Shown in pieces: positions 24,101 through 46,966 of a stretch of 64,000 nt of DNA. The stretch's first letter is position 1; every line of letters starts with the position of its first letter. Origin of the DNA: Mactra quadrangularis. Lineage: Eukaryota; Mollusca; Bivalvia; Venerida; Mactridae. The notes under the pieces are model-generated. The model was not told where the DNA came from. It ran no database searches and worked only from the letters and a program-made list of their open reading frames with translations. Made by a program: the position numbers and the translations under genes. The stretch spans positions 36,261,231-36,325,230 of the forward strand of contig CM046307.1 in NCBI GenBank assembly GCA_025267735.1. The letters are read 5' to 3'.

Positions 24101-26127
24101 ATTTTTACATAATGTTCATAAACTAGAATTTTTGCCAAAAATTGCACAAGCACTTGCCCAAATTATTACATTCTATAGTAATGTAATTCGTATCAACTAG
24201 TCTAATTATATGAAAAAAAAGTAAATTTCACTCACCCTAGGCCTAAGGCAAGTGGGTTACGGTGAAGATTAACCGATTAATGAACTGAGAGGATATAGAT
24301 ATAAACTATTATCAGTTCAGTCTCGAATAATTGGTCCAGCAAAACAGAATTTTTCACCATCTAAAAAATGAAAGTTTACCAGACTAAAATCTACGTGATG
24401 TGTTAAAATAGGCAGTCCATTATGAAGAATAATGTATCCTAAACGCAAATACATGTAAATACCTTTGCCAGTGGATGACAACTATGGGTCTATTTGAAGG
24501 AGTAAGAAAAGCTGCAAAATGTATTCCATGACCAATCTACATGAACATAAGTAAGTCTCTGCCTTGGAGTTGAACCCACAACACCAAGATTGATGTGCAA
24601 CCAATTAAGCTAACTGGCTAGGTAAACTAACATTAAGATTCACAAAATGAGAAGATAATGAAAATTTAAAATTACCATATTATAATAAAATGCAACACAA
24701 TATACAAACTCAATAGAATGAAAGAACTAATCATACATACACAATGCTTTTAGTTATATGTTCCAGACAAGAATAATGAGTATTGTGTCTTTCCAACAAA
24801 GTTTGATAATCAGACCTTTTTCTTTCCATCTGAAATTCAAACAGAAAATACAAGAATACAAATCTAGAATATCTTGGGTAATGTCAAACAGAAAATACAA
24901 GAATATAAATCTAGAATATCTTGTGTAATGTCAAACTGAAAATACAAGAATATAAATCTAGAATATCTTGGGTAATGTCAAACAGAAAATACAAGAATAT
25001 AAATCTAGAATATCTTGCGTAATGTCAAACAGAAAATACAAGAATATAAATCTAGAATATCTTGCGTAATGTCAAACAGAAAATACAAGAATATAAATCT
25101 AGAATATCTTGTGTAATGTCAAACAGAAAATACAAGAATATAAATCTAGAATATCTTGTGTAATGAACTATGTATTTTAATTCTGTAGTCAGTGCCCACG
25201 TCAGAGTTTATTGTAGTAAATGCAATAAGAGTAATACAAAAAGAGACAGAACAGTTATATTGATTCACGAGTATCAGGGTTCAACATTAACAGTCACCTG
25301 TTTGCCTGTGAAGACAAAACATTAGATAAATTGTCAGATGAGGCAACCAAAATATATCAATAATGCTCAAATTTTTGTACCGTTTTGATAGGGTAACTTA
25401 ACTAGGCAAGACAAAAGTAAAATTTAAAGTTGGTCATCCTTCTGAGCAACCTACTTCAAAAGTCAATGTCCAGCCCTCATTCACAAATTTTGATATAATC
25501 CATTTAACTACATGCAACTACATAAAACGGTACAAAACTGCATGTGAAAGCAGTACATATTTAAATACACAGATGATATAGTGACTATTTTGTATTATTA
25601 ATCTGCTATAATCATATTATTCATTTAAAATCCTACATGTTAATCAAATAAAAAAAGTAAGGACTAATAAAACTTTGCTTGGTCTGGCAAAAATTACAAT
25701 TAACCAGCTTGAGTAGCATATTAGCAGTTTTGACTAAATTTCCAGAATATTGTTTCAGAAGAAAATAACAGAAAGAGAATCATCACAACAACATACAAAT
25801 CATTTATCATGATATATACTGATCACCCATGCAATAAATCCAACTTACCTTTCCTCGGAATTGTTCTTCAGTGAACATCAAATCTTTGTATAGAATCTTC
25901 TCAAACTCATACCTAGTAATTCGAGACAATATCACTATCCTTCGTGGTTTGAATAATGCTGTGTCCCCATCTCCAAATCTTTCAACATTTCTCAAAGTAT
26001 GAGAGCAGCTGTATAAACGAGTACTACCCTTTCTATTACAACAAGTTCTTTGAAGTGCACTTTTACACAAGGTAGAATCAACACCAAGGTTTTTGTAAAT
26101 AAATCGCAGATGTATGAGTTTCCTCAT
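12036..26127 (-). CDS. NADK2: NAD kinase 2, mitochondrial (complete, nine coding exons)
   Basis: NAD kinase 2 phosphorylates NAD to NADP in the mitochondrial matrix. The coding exons on the minus strand are 26127-25849, 24829-24741, 23951-23781, 20372-20283, 18782-18552, 16451-16300, 15376-15236, 12781-12742 and 12171-12036. They sum to 1329 nt, giving 442 residues plus TAG, close to the human protein. Every junction is GT/AG and the phase is continuous. The first 60 or so residues are basic and fit a mitochondrial targeting peptide. The NAD-kinase signature AGGDGT is at about residues 151-156, GINTDP at 173-178, the RALNEVFIGE motif with Asn276-Glu277, and a glycine-rich CTGTGS at 311-316. 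Start choice: ATG at 26127 begins an Arg/Lys-rich leader; an in-frame ATG at 26199 would add 24 residues, and an upstream noncoding exon is possible. The identification comes from remembered family sequence, not a search. Confidence 0.95.
12287..12475 (+). repeat. tRNA-derived SINE in NADK2 intron 8
   Basis: The head reads CCCGGCTAGCTCAGTTGATA with a box-B-like GGTTTGATTCC. The body shares CTACCACCATTTCTGAATCATG with the copies at 37461 and 55006. It is a diverged SINE copy, not a working tRNA gene: the acceptor stem is not maintained. Confidence 0.65.
12742..12781 (-). CDS. NADK2: NADK2 coding exon 8 (40-nt microexon)
   Basis: A 40-nt exon, phase 1 in and 2 out, coding GVFHVDTARGKAK. It is required to keep phase between exons 7 and 9 and falls where human NADK2 has the VFSSSRQRC segment. 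The acceptor is ACTTTAG and the donor is GTAAGT. Its small size would make it easy to miss in automatic annotation. Confidence 0.87.
12906..14166. mobile_element. Non-autonomous pogo/Tigger-like element, 1.26 kb
   Basis: Flanked by TA on both sides. The left end is CAGTCAACTCTCGTTATCTC and the right end is TCGAGATAATGCGAATTGAC-TG, inverted with mismatches. Subterminal GTCGAGACAACGA-type motifs recur on both sides. The interior keeps many CpG sites but shows no transposase. It lies in NADK2 intron 7. Confidence 0.75.
14640..15098 (+). repeat. Tandem-core element with hairpin right end
   Basis: Two core copies share CTTCTAGTGATGCTACATGC, starting at 14765 and 14924, 159 bp apart. The right part has GACGACGGACAGACGCGC, a short AC run, and CCTTGAGCAC-TTT-GTGCGCAAGG, a hairpin, then GAGATAAAAA. 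The left end is not resolved. It lies in NADK2 intron 7. Confidence 0.65.
15236..15376 (-). CDS. NADK2: NADK2 coding exon 7
   Basis: 141 nt, phase 1 in and 1 out, residues about 337-384. The first part is low-complexity and Asn/Ser/Asp-rich, the usual variable linker. It ends in SLLFDPSEPYIGYTVRDPV, which corresponds to the family's conserved YSPEEP...REPI region. The acceptor is TTTTCAG and the donor is GTTAGT. Confidence 0.9.
16104..16272. mobile_element. 169-bp pogo/Tigger-like MITE in NADK2 intron 6 boundary region
   Basis: TA-flanked. Begins CAGTACAACCTCTCTTG and ends CTCTGCAGAGGTTATACTG. Two CTGCTCTGCAGAGGTTA copies occur inside (near 16167 and 16250). Length 169 bp, so no coding capacity. 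It ends 27 bp from the donor of NADK2 exon 6. Confidence 0.75.
16300..16451 (-). CDS. NADK2: NADK2 coding exon 6
   Basis: 152 nt, phase 2 in and 1 out, residues 288-337. The peptide runs VSYYELSVDDGPGCKQKSSG and then CTGTGSTSWHFHINKL, the family's second glycine-rich substrate segment. The acceptor is TATTTAG and the donor is GTAAGA. A 169-bp pogo/Tigger-like MITE lies 27 bp beyond the donor (16104-16272). Confidence 0.93.
16560..16747 (+). repeat. Possible LINE 3' end with TTCTA microsatellite tail
   Basis: Ends in GAATAAAAATATTCTATTCT and a further TATTC unit, the AATAAA-plus-short-repeat ending typical of some non-LTR elements. No reverse transcriptase sequence is preserved upstream. Confidence 0.35.
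17040..18080. mobile_element. Non-autonomous hAT-like element related to 39452-40753
   Basis: The right end ACGGCAAAATCGTAGTAGTA-AACAGGTCTG looks like a terminal repeat. The interior carries GGCGGTCTCAATTTTCACAA and GGCTTATTGTCTTTTTG, both found in reverse orientation inside the element at 39452-40753. The region keeps CpG dinucleotides unlike its surroundings. The left boundary is not resolved. It lies in NADK2 intron 5. Confidence 0.5.
18325..18535 (+). repeat. Repeat with C-run and ATACCCCC-type ends beside NADK2 exon 5
   Basis: Begins with TA and a run of about 12 C, and ends CTATATACCCCCCAAATATT then TTGGGGTGAGTATAAT. Contains CAACTTGGATAAAATCAATG and a CAACAAACCAACC run like other mollusc-type repeats here. 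It stops about 17 bp from the exon 5 donor, so an apparent open frame that reads from it across the exon is an artefact. Confidence 0.5.
18552..18782 (-). CDS. NADK2: NADK2 coding exon 5 (NE motif)
   Basis: 231 nt, phase 2 in and 2 out, residues 210-287. It begins RWKWRQRIRI, continues through a hydrophilic stretch, and ends in LPVRALNEVFIGECLSSR, with the conserved Asn-Glu pair (276-277) that contacts the nicotinamide-side substrate in NAD kinases. The acceptor is TTTTTCAG and the donor is GTATGC. A repeat ends roughly 17 bp beyond the donor. Confidence 0.93.
19372..20248. mobile_element. hAT transposon remnant in NADK2 intron 4
   Basis: Terminal inverted repeats TAGGGCTGGGACG and CGTCCCAGCCCTA (the right end has one extra C before the G run). 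Subterminal ACCCGGGTA palindromes occur on both sides. It contains a broken transposase C-terminus (next entry). I do not see a clear 8-bp target duplication. Confidence 0.8.
19917..20105 (-). pseudogene. hAT transposase C-terminal (hATC) fragment
   Basis: The peptide around LSKRVFSVAGLTITKQRASL followed by DQSVAVAVMFMNRY matches the hAT dimerisation domain (pattern S-RVFS-AG----RR--L). It is preceded by LSLLARESLVILAT as in the family. Only about 60 residues remain; the BED finger and catalytic core are missing, so it is inactive. Confidence 0.8.
20283..20372 (-). CDS. NADK2: NADK2 coding exon 4
   Basis: 90 nt, phase 2 in and 2 out, residues 180-210, peptide beginning RSEGQLCL and ending LLAGDFR. 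It matches the SEG-LCL segment that follows NTDP in NADK2. The acceptor is TTTTAG and the donor is GTAATA. Only 34 bp separate the donor from the end of a hAT-like element (19372-20248). Confidence 0.92.
20741..21709. mobile_element. Non-autonomous hAT-like element, 0.97 kb
   Basis: Left end AGTGTTCAATCTAGA and right end TCTGGATTGAACACAG are inverted repeats. Flanks CATTTGAC (20733-20740) and CATATGAC (21710-21717) are an 8-bp target duplication with one mismatch. Inner GGGCCCGTTGG and CGACGGGCCC also pair. No transposase recognised. It lies in NADK2 intron 3. Confidence 0.6.
22231..22450. mobile_element. Possible one-ended pogo/Tigger-like fragment
   Basis: Begins TA-CAGTAAATCTTGCGTAAGC and carries repeated CTAAGCGACCA motifs, the style of subterminal repeats in these elements. 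No matching right end was found, so it is likely truncated. Confidence 0.35.
22860..23545 (+). repeat. About 156-bp tandem repeat, roughly four units
   Basis: The landmark AAAGGGAAATAATCCAT recurs near 22990, 23153, 23309 and 23464, and each is followed by AGCCAGGTAGAGTTG, CTGTCTAATTCTTT, CATCTAACCATAAATGGCAG and CAATCTGAAAACTTTAACGC variants. Several overlapping open frames on both strands here are by-products of the repeat. It lies in NADK2 intron 3. Confidence 0.85.
23781..23951 (-). CDS. NADK2: NADK2 coding exon 3 (GGDG nucleotide-binding motif)
   Basis: 171 nt, phase 2 in and 2 out, residues about 123-180. It contains WADVVITAGGDGTFL, whose GGDG (152-155) is the phosphate-binding and catalytic signature of NAD kinases, and PIIGINTDPNR, the NTDP motif of the family. 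This is the exon with the clearest family signature in the window. Confidence 0.95.
24030..24110 (-). repeat. Penelope-like element 3' end with hammerhead-like core
   Basis: On the minus strand CTGATGA (24087-24081) is followed by a short stem GGT...ACC and GAAA (24066-24063), then CGCGTTGATGAC. This CTGATGA-stem-GAAA order is the hammerhead core known from Penelope-like retroelements. The flanking cleavage stem could not be modelled, so this is motif-level evidence only. It lies in NADK2 intron 2. Confidence 0.45.
24545..24625 (-). repeat. tRNA-derived SINE fragment, antisense
   Basis: Read on the minus strand: CTAGCCAGTTAGCTTAATTG (box A like) and GTGGGTTCAACTCC (box B). The lack of paired acceptor ends and the intronic position favour a SINE head over a tRNA gene. 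Confidence 0.5.
24741..24829 (-). CDS. NADK2: NADK2 coding exon 2
   Basis: 89 nt, phase 0 in and phase 2 out, coding residues 94-122 and two bases of 123. The peptide includes LLERHNTHYSCLEHI, the family's helical segment before the GGDG domain. The acceptor is TTTCAG. The donor is GTATGT, chosen over an overlapping GTGTAT because only it keeps the phase into exon 3. The acceptor lies 11 bp from a 47-bp minisatellite. Confidence 0.9.
24841..25166 (+). repeat. 47-bp minisatellite, about seven copies
   Basis: Unit starting ACAGAAAATACAAGAATATA and ending CTTG(T/G/C)GTAATGTCAA, repeated near-identically from 24841. Copies differ by single bases. The first unit lies 11 bp from the acceptor of NADK2 exon 2, so the polypyrimidine tract and probable branch region are partly repeat sequence. 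Confidence 0.93.
25275..25477. mobile_element. Possible small hAT-like MITE in NADK2 intron 1
   Basis: CAGGGTTCAACATTAACAG at the left and AAAGTCAATGTCCAGCCCT at the right are imperfect inverted repeats about 200 bp apart. No clean target duplication was seen. Confidence 0.35.
25849..26127 (-). CDS. NADK2: NADK2 coding exon 1 (targeting leader and kinase N-terminus)
   Basis: Codes for residues 1-93, ending in phase 0 before a GTAAGT donor. The leader begins MRKLIHLRFIYKN and has many Arg, Lys and Ser residues with almost no acidic ones until about residue 50, which suits a matrix presequence. The folded domain starts near KPRRIVILSRITRYEFEK, which matches the first beta strand of the NADK2 family. 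The reading frame stays open upstream to ATG 26199. A CATGAG at 26130-26125 preceded by a T-rich tract could instead be a splice acceptor, so the true 5' end is uncertain. Confidence 0.85.
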
Positions 26128-26278
26128 GAGCAAACAGGAAAAAAAACAGTTATATACTATATCCAATATACTTTGATTCCTTTTCAAATGCCTGCTCAAT
26201 GCAGAAAACTATGATGCCTAGCTTTTGAAGTTCTTCATTCACTGAAATTTACAGGAAAAACTATAAATATAAAATAAT

Positions 26279-26655
26279 CAGATCCAGTCATATGAACAGC
26301 TTGCTCCAATTGATGTTATCAGATGCAGTCATATGAACAGCTTGCTCGAATTGATGTTATCAGATCCAGTCATATGTACTGCTTGCTCTAATTAAGGTTA
26401 TCAGATCCAGTCATAAGGACTGCTCGATCCAATTAATGTTATCAGATCCAGTCATATGAACAGCCAATCTTTCGCCTAGATGAAAGCTACACATAGACTG
26501 GTCGACACAAGGGACATCTCGACAAGATCCTCACAGTGACCCTATGAGATCCTATATGACAGCCATTTATAGGATATCCGTTTATGGAGATTGATTAACA
26601 GCTTGCTCAAATCAATGTTATCAGATCCAGTCATATGAACAACTTGCTCCAATGA
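26279..26655 (+). repeat. 41-bp minisatellite split by an inserted repeat
   Basis: The unit CAGATCCAGTCATATGAACA plus GCTTGCTCCAATTGATGTTAT starts at 26279, 26320, 26361, 26402 and 26443 (exact 41-bp spacing). The array is interrupted at about 26466-26601 by an unrelated segment similar to 37176-37320, then resumes with one or two units to about 26655. It lies upstream of the NADK2 start. Confidence 0.9.
26466..26601 (+). repeat. Inserted dispersed repeat, copy of 37176-37320
   Basis: Shared blocks with the second copy: CTAGATGAAAGCTACRCAT, CTGGTCGACACAA/CTGTCGAAACAA, GAGATCCT, and TATAGGATATCYGTTTA then GAGATTGAT. AACAGC on each side may be its target duplication. Confidence 0.6.
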
Positions 26656-26852
26656 AAAGAGTCCAATTAATGTCATTTTTGTAATCAAGAAGATCTGGTA
26701 TGACTTAACATAACTTTACATTTCACATATTTTTAATTTAAAAAAACAGTTCTGTCATCAAGTATTACTCTACTCAACTTCTGAGATAAATAAAATGACT
26801 TAACAAGCAAATTCCACTCATTTCTGATTATAAGATAAAGCTAAGAAACCAG

Positions 26853-28435
26853 CATTCGTCACTAAACATTTTTTTTCTCGATAATTTTCGCTTGTCGGGT
26901 AGGGATGCGCGATAATACCGGTATATCGCAATACGTCTCAAACACAATACGTACCGGTACGATCCCACAATATATTGCGATATTTTTTATCTTAATCTAA
27001 TAGACTAAAATTGCATACTCGAACCTGTTTTGCATTATTTGTGGCCAACTTTGACTGGAATCTTTTTCATTTTTGGTTTTCCTTTAATCTATTTTTAGCA
27101 TAAAGGTCTAGAATAAAATATTGACATATCACATTTCTACCTGTGACGACTTTAACATTAAGTAGATGTGTTGGAACTGATGAATATTTTAATTATTTGA
27201 CATTGGGTTAGATACGTAAAGAATAGATGTTTCTGTAAAATTTAGTTGGCATCATTAATATTGTATTTCAATCTTAACCTTTTCTTATTTTGTACGTGTC
27301 CGCATTTTTACTCTTACCCTTTAAATTGTTGACCGCATTTTCCCTCTATATCTATATCGTCTGCCTAACGCTTCTGTCTTTTGGCCTTATCAATGATGTC
27401 CATCTATATAAACATGTATTAGAGCTTAACTTTATATTATGTCAATAAATGAAAATAGTGGCACGTATAGTCTCTTAAACTAATGCCAACTATTAGAATC
27501 TATGAAATTCTTTAAATTGTTTCAGTAAGTTGTATAAGAAAATTAATATATGACAGAACAGGAAATTTTGTTTCATACATCTTTTGTCCTTAAATTGTAT
27601 TATAAATAAATAGCTACAAATAATTCTAACCCCTAAGAAACTAAGTAGGTATCAAGTTTGTTGCAAACCGAGCACACTTCCCAGTACACATCCATGCATA
27701 CAGTATACTACAGTGGATGCTTTACCTATTATTTGGCAGTAGGCAAATTCTATATGGCAATGGGTTAATGTTTAATATGTAATTAACAATTGGCATGCTG
27801 ACACTATCAGTCTATCAGAATAGTGTCGCAAATGAACTTTCGATTTAAAGTAAGATTTGTAATAATGCTTATTTTACTGGACATGAGTTGAGTCTTGAAT
27901 GTTGCATTGGGATAAATTAAGCTTTCACAATGTATAATTGTGTTGAATCTTCATATTGTCATTCAAATACAAACATGGGTGCTGTAAAAAGCTTAAGTTA
28001 ATATAAACTCCCAATATATTGCAATACATATTGCAATACGCTGTTTGATATCGCAAGATATCGCAATACGAAATATCCGGCGATACCCACCCCTATTGTC
28101 GGGGTCGCCATTTGCTGACGTCACAGATTTCATCACCGGGCTGACTTACACTTACTCTGCAATTTGTTGACATACAAGAACTCACAGAGTAACTTCCCTT
28201 TGTGGGTTTTCCCCAATAACGTTAATCAAATATCTTTTTTGTAAAAAATACCATCCCCAAATGCTTTTGCAAATAATTTTTAAAATATTAACTTAAATAG
28301 AATGAATAATATAAACATATTTTAGGAAGTGTAATGAATATTAAATATTCAGCCTGGTGACGAAATCTGTGACGTCAGCGAATGGCTCCCCCGACAAGCG
28401 AAAATTTAAGTGAAAAACGTGTTTAATGACAAATG
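26853..28435. mobile_element. Fold-back/TIR element with a hAT-like element nested in its left arm
   Basis: The left arm (26853-26899, continued at 28104-28150) includes TTTTCGCTTGTCGGGG and CTGACGTCACAGATTTC. The right arm (about 28350-28435) is its inverted copy, with GAAATCTGTGACGTCAG and CCCGACAAGCGAAAATT. The arms are roughly 85-90 bp. The left arm is cut at TTGTCGGG by the element 26900-28095. Outer limits are approximate. Confidence 0.8.
26900..28095. mobile_element. Non-autonomous hAT-like element with perfect 8-bp TSD
   Basis: Target duplication TTGTCGGG at 26892-26899 and 28096-28103. The termini are TAGGGATGCGCGATA and the inverted TATCGCC...ACCCCTA. Subterminal GATATCGCAATACG and TATTGCGATAT motifs recur in both orientations. 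At 1196 bp it has no recognisable transposase. Confidence 0.88.
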
Positions 28436-29090
28436 TCTGCTTCATAGTGAAGTCGATTTTAGAATCATCGATTGTTACAGATACATTAATGAGTTGTTAA
28501 TCGAATGGCTAAATGATTTTGTGATCAATTGATGTTTCGTTGCTTTCTGAGGGTGAATTTGACTAGTAGGTGAGAAGTTGGAGATTGGACGCGTTGCATT
28601 CCTGGTGTTTTTATTATATGTAAGAGGGAATTTTCGTAGTATGATATAAAATGTCAAGCTCCTGTGCATAGTCATACGCGGTACCGGTGCCAATTTGAGG
28701 AAAGGTTGATTCCTTTGCGTTCTATAGCAAAATCGTCATCGATTTTCACTGCAATTTTATCATTTATGCCTATACAATTAAATGAAAGCACAATAACGAC
28801 AAGAATGACATACCATAGTAAGTTGCTGCTTTGTAATTAAAAAAACAAGACTGCACAAATTGCTAAATCTCGGTCAACCACCATATTGATACAGAATAAG
28901 TAGAGTCACTATTTTTATACTCGATTTTACACTGACTTTTTATAATATGATTCTTGATTTAGTTTTTTCTTATGAATAAATAAAATATATAATTATTGGA
29001 CCTTTTAAATAACAATATACGAGTAACGTGTTTATAATTTTATTTTACGAATATTTTTCTAAAATATTACGAGTAGCTATAAGCGGATAG
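28436..29090. promoter_or_regulatory. Interval between NADK2 and SLC30A7, possible NADK2 promoter side
   Basis: Repeat-poor stretch between the nested elements and the next hAT-like element. A noncoding first exon of NADK2 could lie here, since the leader exon has a possible acceptor just before its ATG. No core promoter motif is convincing. Confidence 0.25.
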
Positions 29091-29098
29091 CTTTTGTT

Positions 29099-29854
29099 TC
29101 GGTCTCCCTATTTACCGTCAAGAAACGACAAGAACCGTAAAGAACCGTCAAGAAAGAAAAATGTAAATTTTAATCAAATAAATAAAAAATTGAATATATA
29201 TTTAAGTTTAATCATGTTATAAATGCTTCATACATACTTCTAAATCATAATTAAAATTAAAAAACTCATACCGACAAGGAAAATCTGAAACCACGTTACC
29301 GACAAGAGATTCGCGTAAAAACCGTCAAGAAATCGTAACCCAAACGTTGACCGAGTAATAAGCAATGTTAGTCCAGTTAATGCATTTTACTGTTAGATTT
29401 AAGTTTAAAACCTTATTTTAATCATTATATACATTTCTTTAATTGGTATTAACATATGTCTGTGACTTAAAAAAGTTATACCGACAAGAGATTCGTGTAA
29501 AATGTTACATTCACGATTTCACGTAATAGTGTTCATCACAGAATTTGTGCAAAATCTAATGCCTTACCACAATCACAGTAACATTTCAAACATTTTTGAC
29601 ATAATTAAAATATATGAAGACAACGCGTGTTTGAATTGTGCACTCCAAAGGTGTGATTGTTAATTAATCTCGGTGGTCATAAATTCATTTTTCCTCATGA
29701 AAATAACATCTAAGTCATTTATATTACATTGCTTTTGACAAATATTATAAAAACAATAACATTATAATGATTTTATTGTGCTATTTTAATAAATTTCTCT
29801 TCTTGACGGTTCTTGACGGTTCTTGACGTTTCTTGTCGGTAATTAGGGAGACCC
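29099..29854. mobile_element. hAT-like element ending 108 bp before the SLC30A7 ATG
   Basis: Perfect 8-bp duplication CTTTTGTT at 29091-29098 and 29855-29862. Inverted ends: GGTCTCCCTATTTACCG with repeated CCGTCAAGAA, and the reverse at 29805-29853 ending TAGGGAGACC. Internal ACCGACAAGAGATTCG copies near 29298 and 29480. Length 756 bp, no protein. Confidence 0.88.
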
Positions 29855-29962
29855 CTTTTGTTGTATTCGGTCAAAAAACTTGCCGGCCACGACAGCTGTT
29901 TCGCTGTTTCCTTGTCATGTGTCTTTAAAATATTGTATTTTGTCCACTCCTAATAGTTCAAA

Positions 29963-45560
<15,598 letters not shown>

Positions 45561-45892
45561 TATATGGTACACATAGGATAGTTTATATATATTATCAGCT
45601 GATAGTCATACAGTATCTGTCCACACTCACTACAATCTATATATCCACTCACTAAGATCTGTGTATTGTGATACAATATTCAATCTGTTACAGGTCTAAA
45701 TGTTAACCATTACTGTATATAGAATAATTTGTAACACTCTCTGTTTAGTATTTTTGGCAGCTTTAATTTTAGAAGTTGAAGTAAATTTAATGTCTATTTT
45801 AAAATGCAATTTCATTGATATGAGATCTTATGAACGCTACCGCTATATTAACTGATGGTCCTGTTCAAGTCAGGGTAAATAGACTGTATCCA

Positions 45893-46070
45893 GAATTTAA
45901 ATATTTGGGTTTTCAAATACAAACAAATTTTACTGTTACTATGAAAATATTTGTACAAAGAACAATAGGATTTAATCCATGTTTTGTGCTGTTCAGCAAT
46001 CGTGTGCATGTGTGACTGTGCATTGATAGAAAACCAATGAGTTGGAGTTCTGAATTTGGTCTGTTTCACC
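45893..46070 (+). repeat. Dispersed repeat in SLC30A7 3' region, copy of 42257-42460
   Basis: Shares TTTAAATATTTGGGTTTTC, ATGAAAATATTTGTACAAAG, AACAATAGGATTTAA, GTGCTGTTCAGCAAT and GAGTTGGAGTT with the intronic copy. If the 3' UTR extends this far the repeat is transcribed with SLC30A7. Open frames here on either strand are not genes. Confidence 0.65.
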
Positions 46071-46130
46071 CGTCCAATCAGTTTGTTGCTTTCTCATGAC
46101 TGTAAGAGAAATCTTAATCACAAGAAGCTT

Positions 46131-46964
46131 AAAGGCCGGGCTTCAACTATAAAAGAGAGAATCTGGAAAATGGCCACTTCTCTCTGACTCTCTGAGCAGT
46201 GAACGTGTTAAACCAGAGAAAGAAAATTTAGAACTGTGACAAATTTACCCATCAGATTTTAATGAAATTTTACTAATTGATTGTTCAATACATTTTCAGC
46301 TTTATTTGAAATTTTCAGTTTTATATGTTAATTAAAAATAGTACTTTCAAAAGAAAAAATGATAAACAAGTTTAAAAAATTCAAATTTGACTGACAGGTG
46401 ATTAGGGGTTCATAACCTTCACTTAGCCAATCGAAAGAGAGTTCACGACCTACACTTAGCCAGTAAAAATATTTTCTCACTGACCCTCATAAAAAATTCC
46501 CACAACTGTTGATTCATAGATTATTCCTGTAGTGCGGTGTTACATTTATGTACATGTATAATCTATTTTAGTATCAATCATGAAATAATTCGAGGATGTC
46601 CAGTTACTGTATTTGAATGTAATTGTAGTTGTAAATAAACAAAATCAGATGTTTTAGAGTAAAATAATTCTTGAAGTATTTGATAATGAAATATTGTTAC
46701 ACTATAAAAATATTTAGTAGTTTACAACACTAAATGGTTCAATACAAATATGATATCTAACTTTTCTTATATTCTTAGATTAGAAACACATGTTGGAGTT
46801 TTCTCTGTATAAACATGTAGTAAATTTAGTAGTAACTTTGTTTACAATCTTGAAAATTCCAGCCGTTGGTAACCTCTGATAACGTAGGTCAAACCTTCCC
46901 CCTTTCTCCTTATCGGCTTAATTGCTAACCACCCGTTTTTTTCGAGAAATGAAGTCCGGCCTTT
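46131..46964. mobile_element. Possible hAT-like element with AAAGGCCGG ends
   Basis: Left TTAAAGGCCGGGCTTC and right GAAGTCCGGCCTTTAA are inverted with one mismatch over 16 bp. The interior is AT-rich with no protein. Target duplication is unclear. Confidence 0.55.
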
Positions 46965-46966
46965 AA

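Noticed and set aside
24741..24743. Alternative donor GTGTAT for NADK2 exon 2
   Set aside because: It breaks the phase into exon 3, whereas the neighbouring GTATGT keeps it and is a stronger donor.
24841..25166. CRISPR-like array (regular 47-bp repeats)
   Set aside because: There are no unique spacers; units are head-to-tail copies, and the context is an animal intron.
26127..26199. Upstream ATG (26199) as the NADK2 start
   Set aside because: It would add a hydrophobic Cys/Phe-rich stretch before the basic leader; ATG 26127 gives a more typical mitochondrial presequence. Not excluded.
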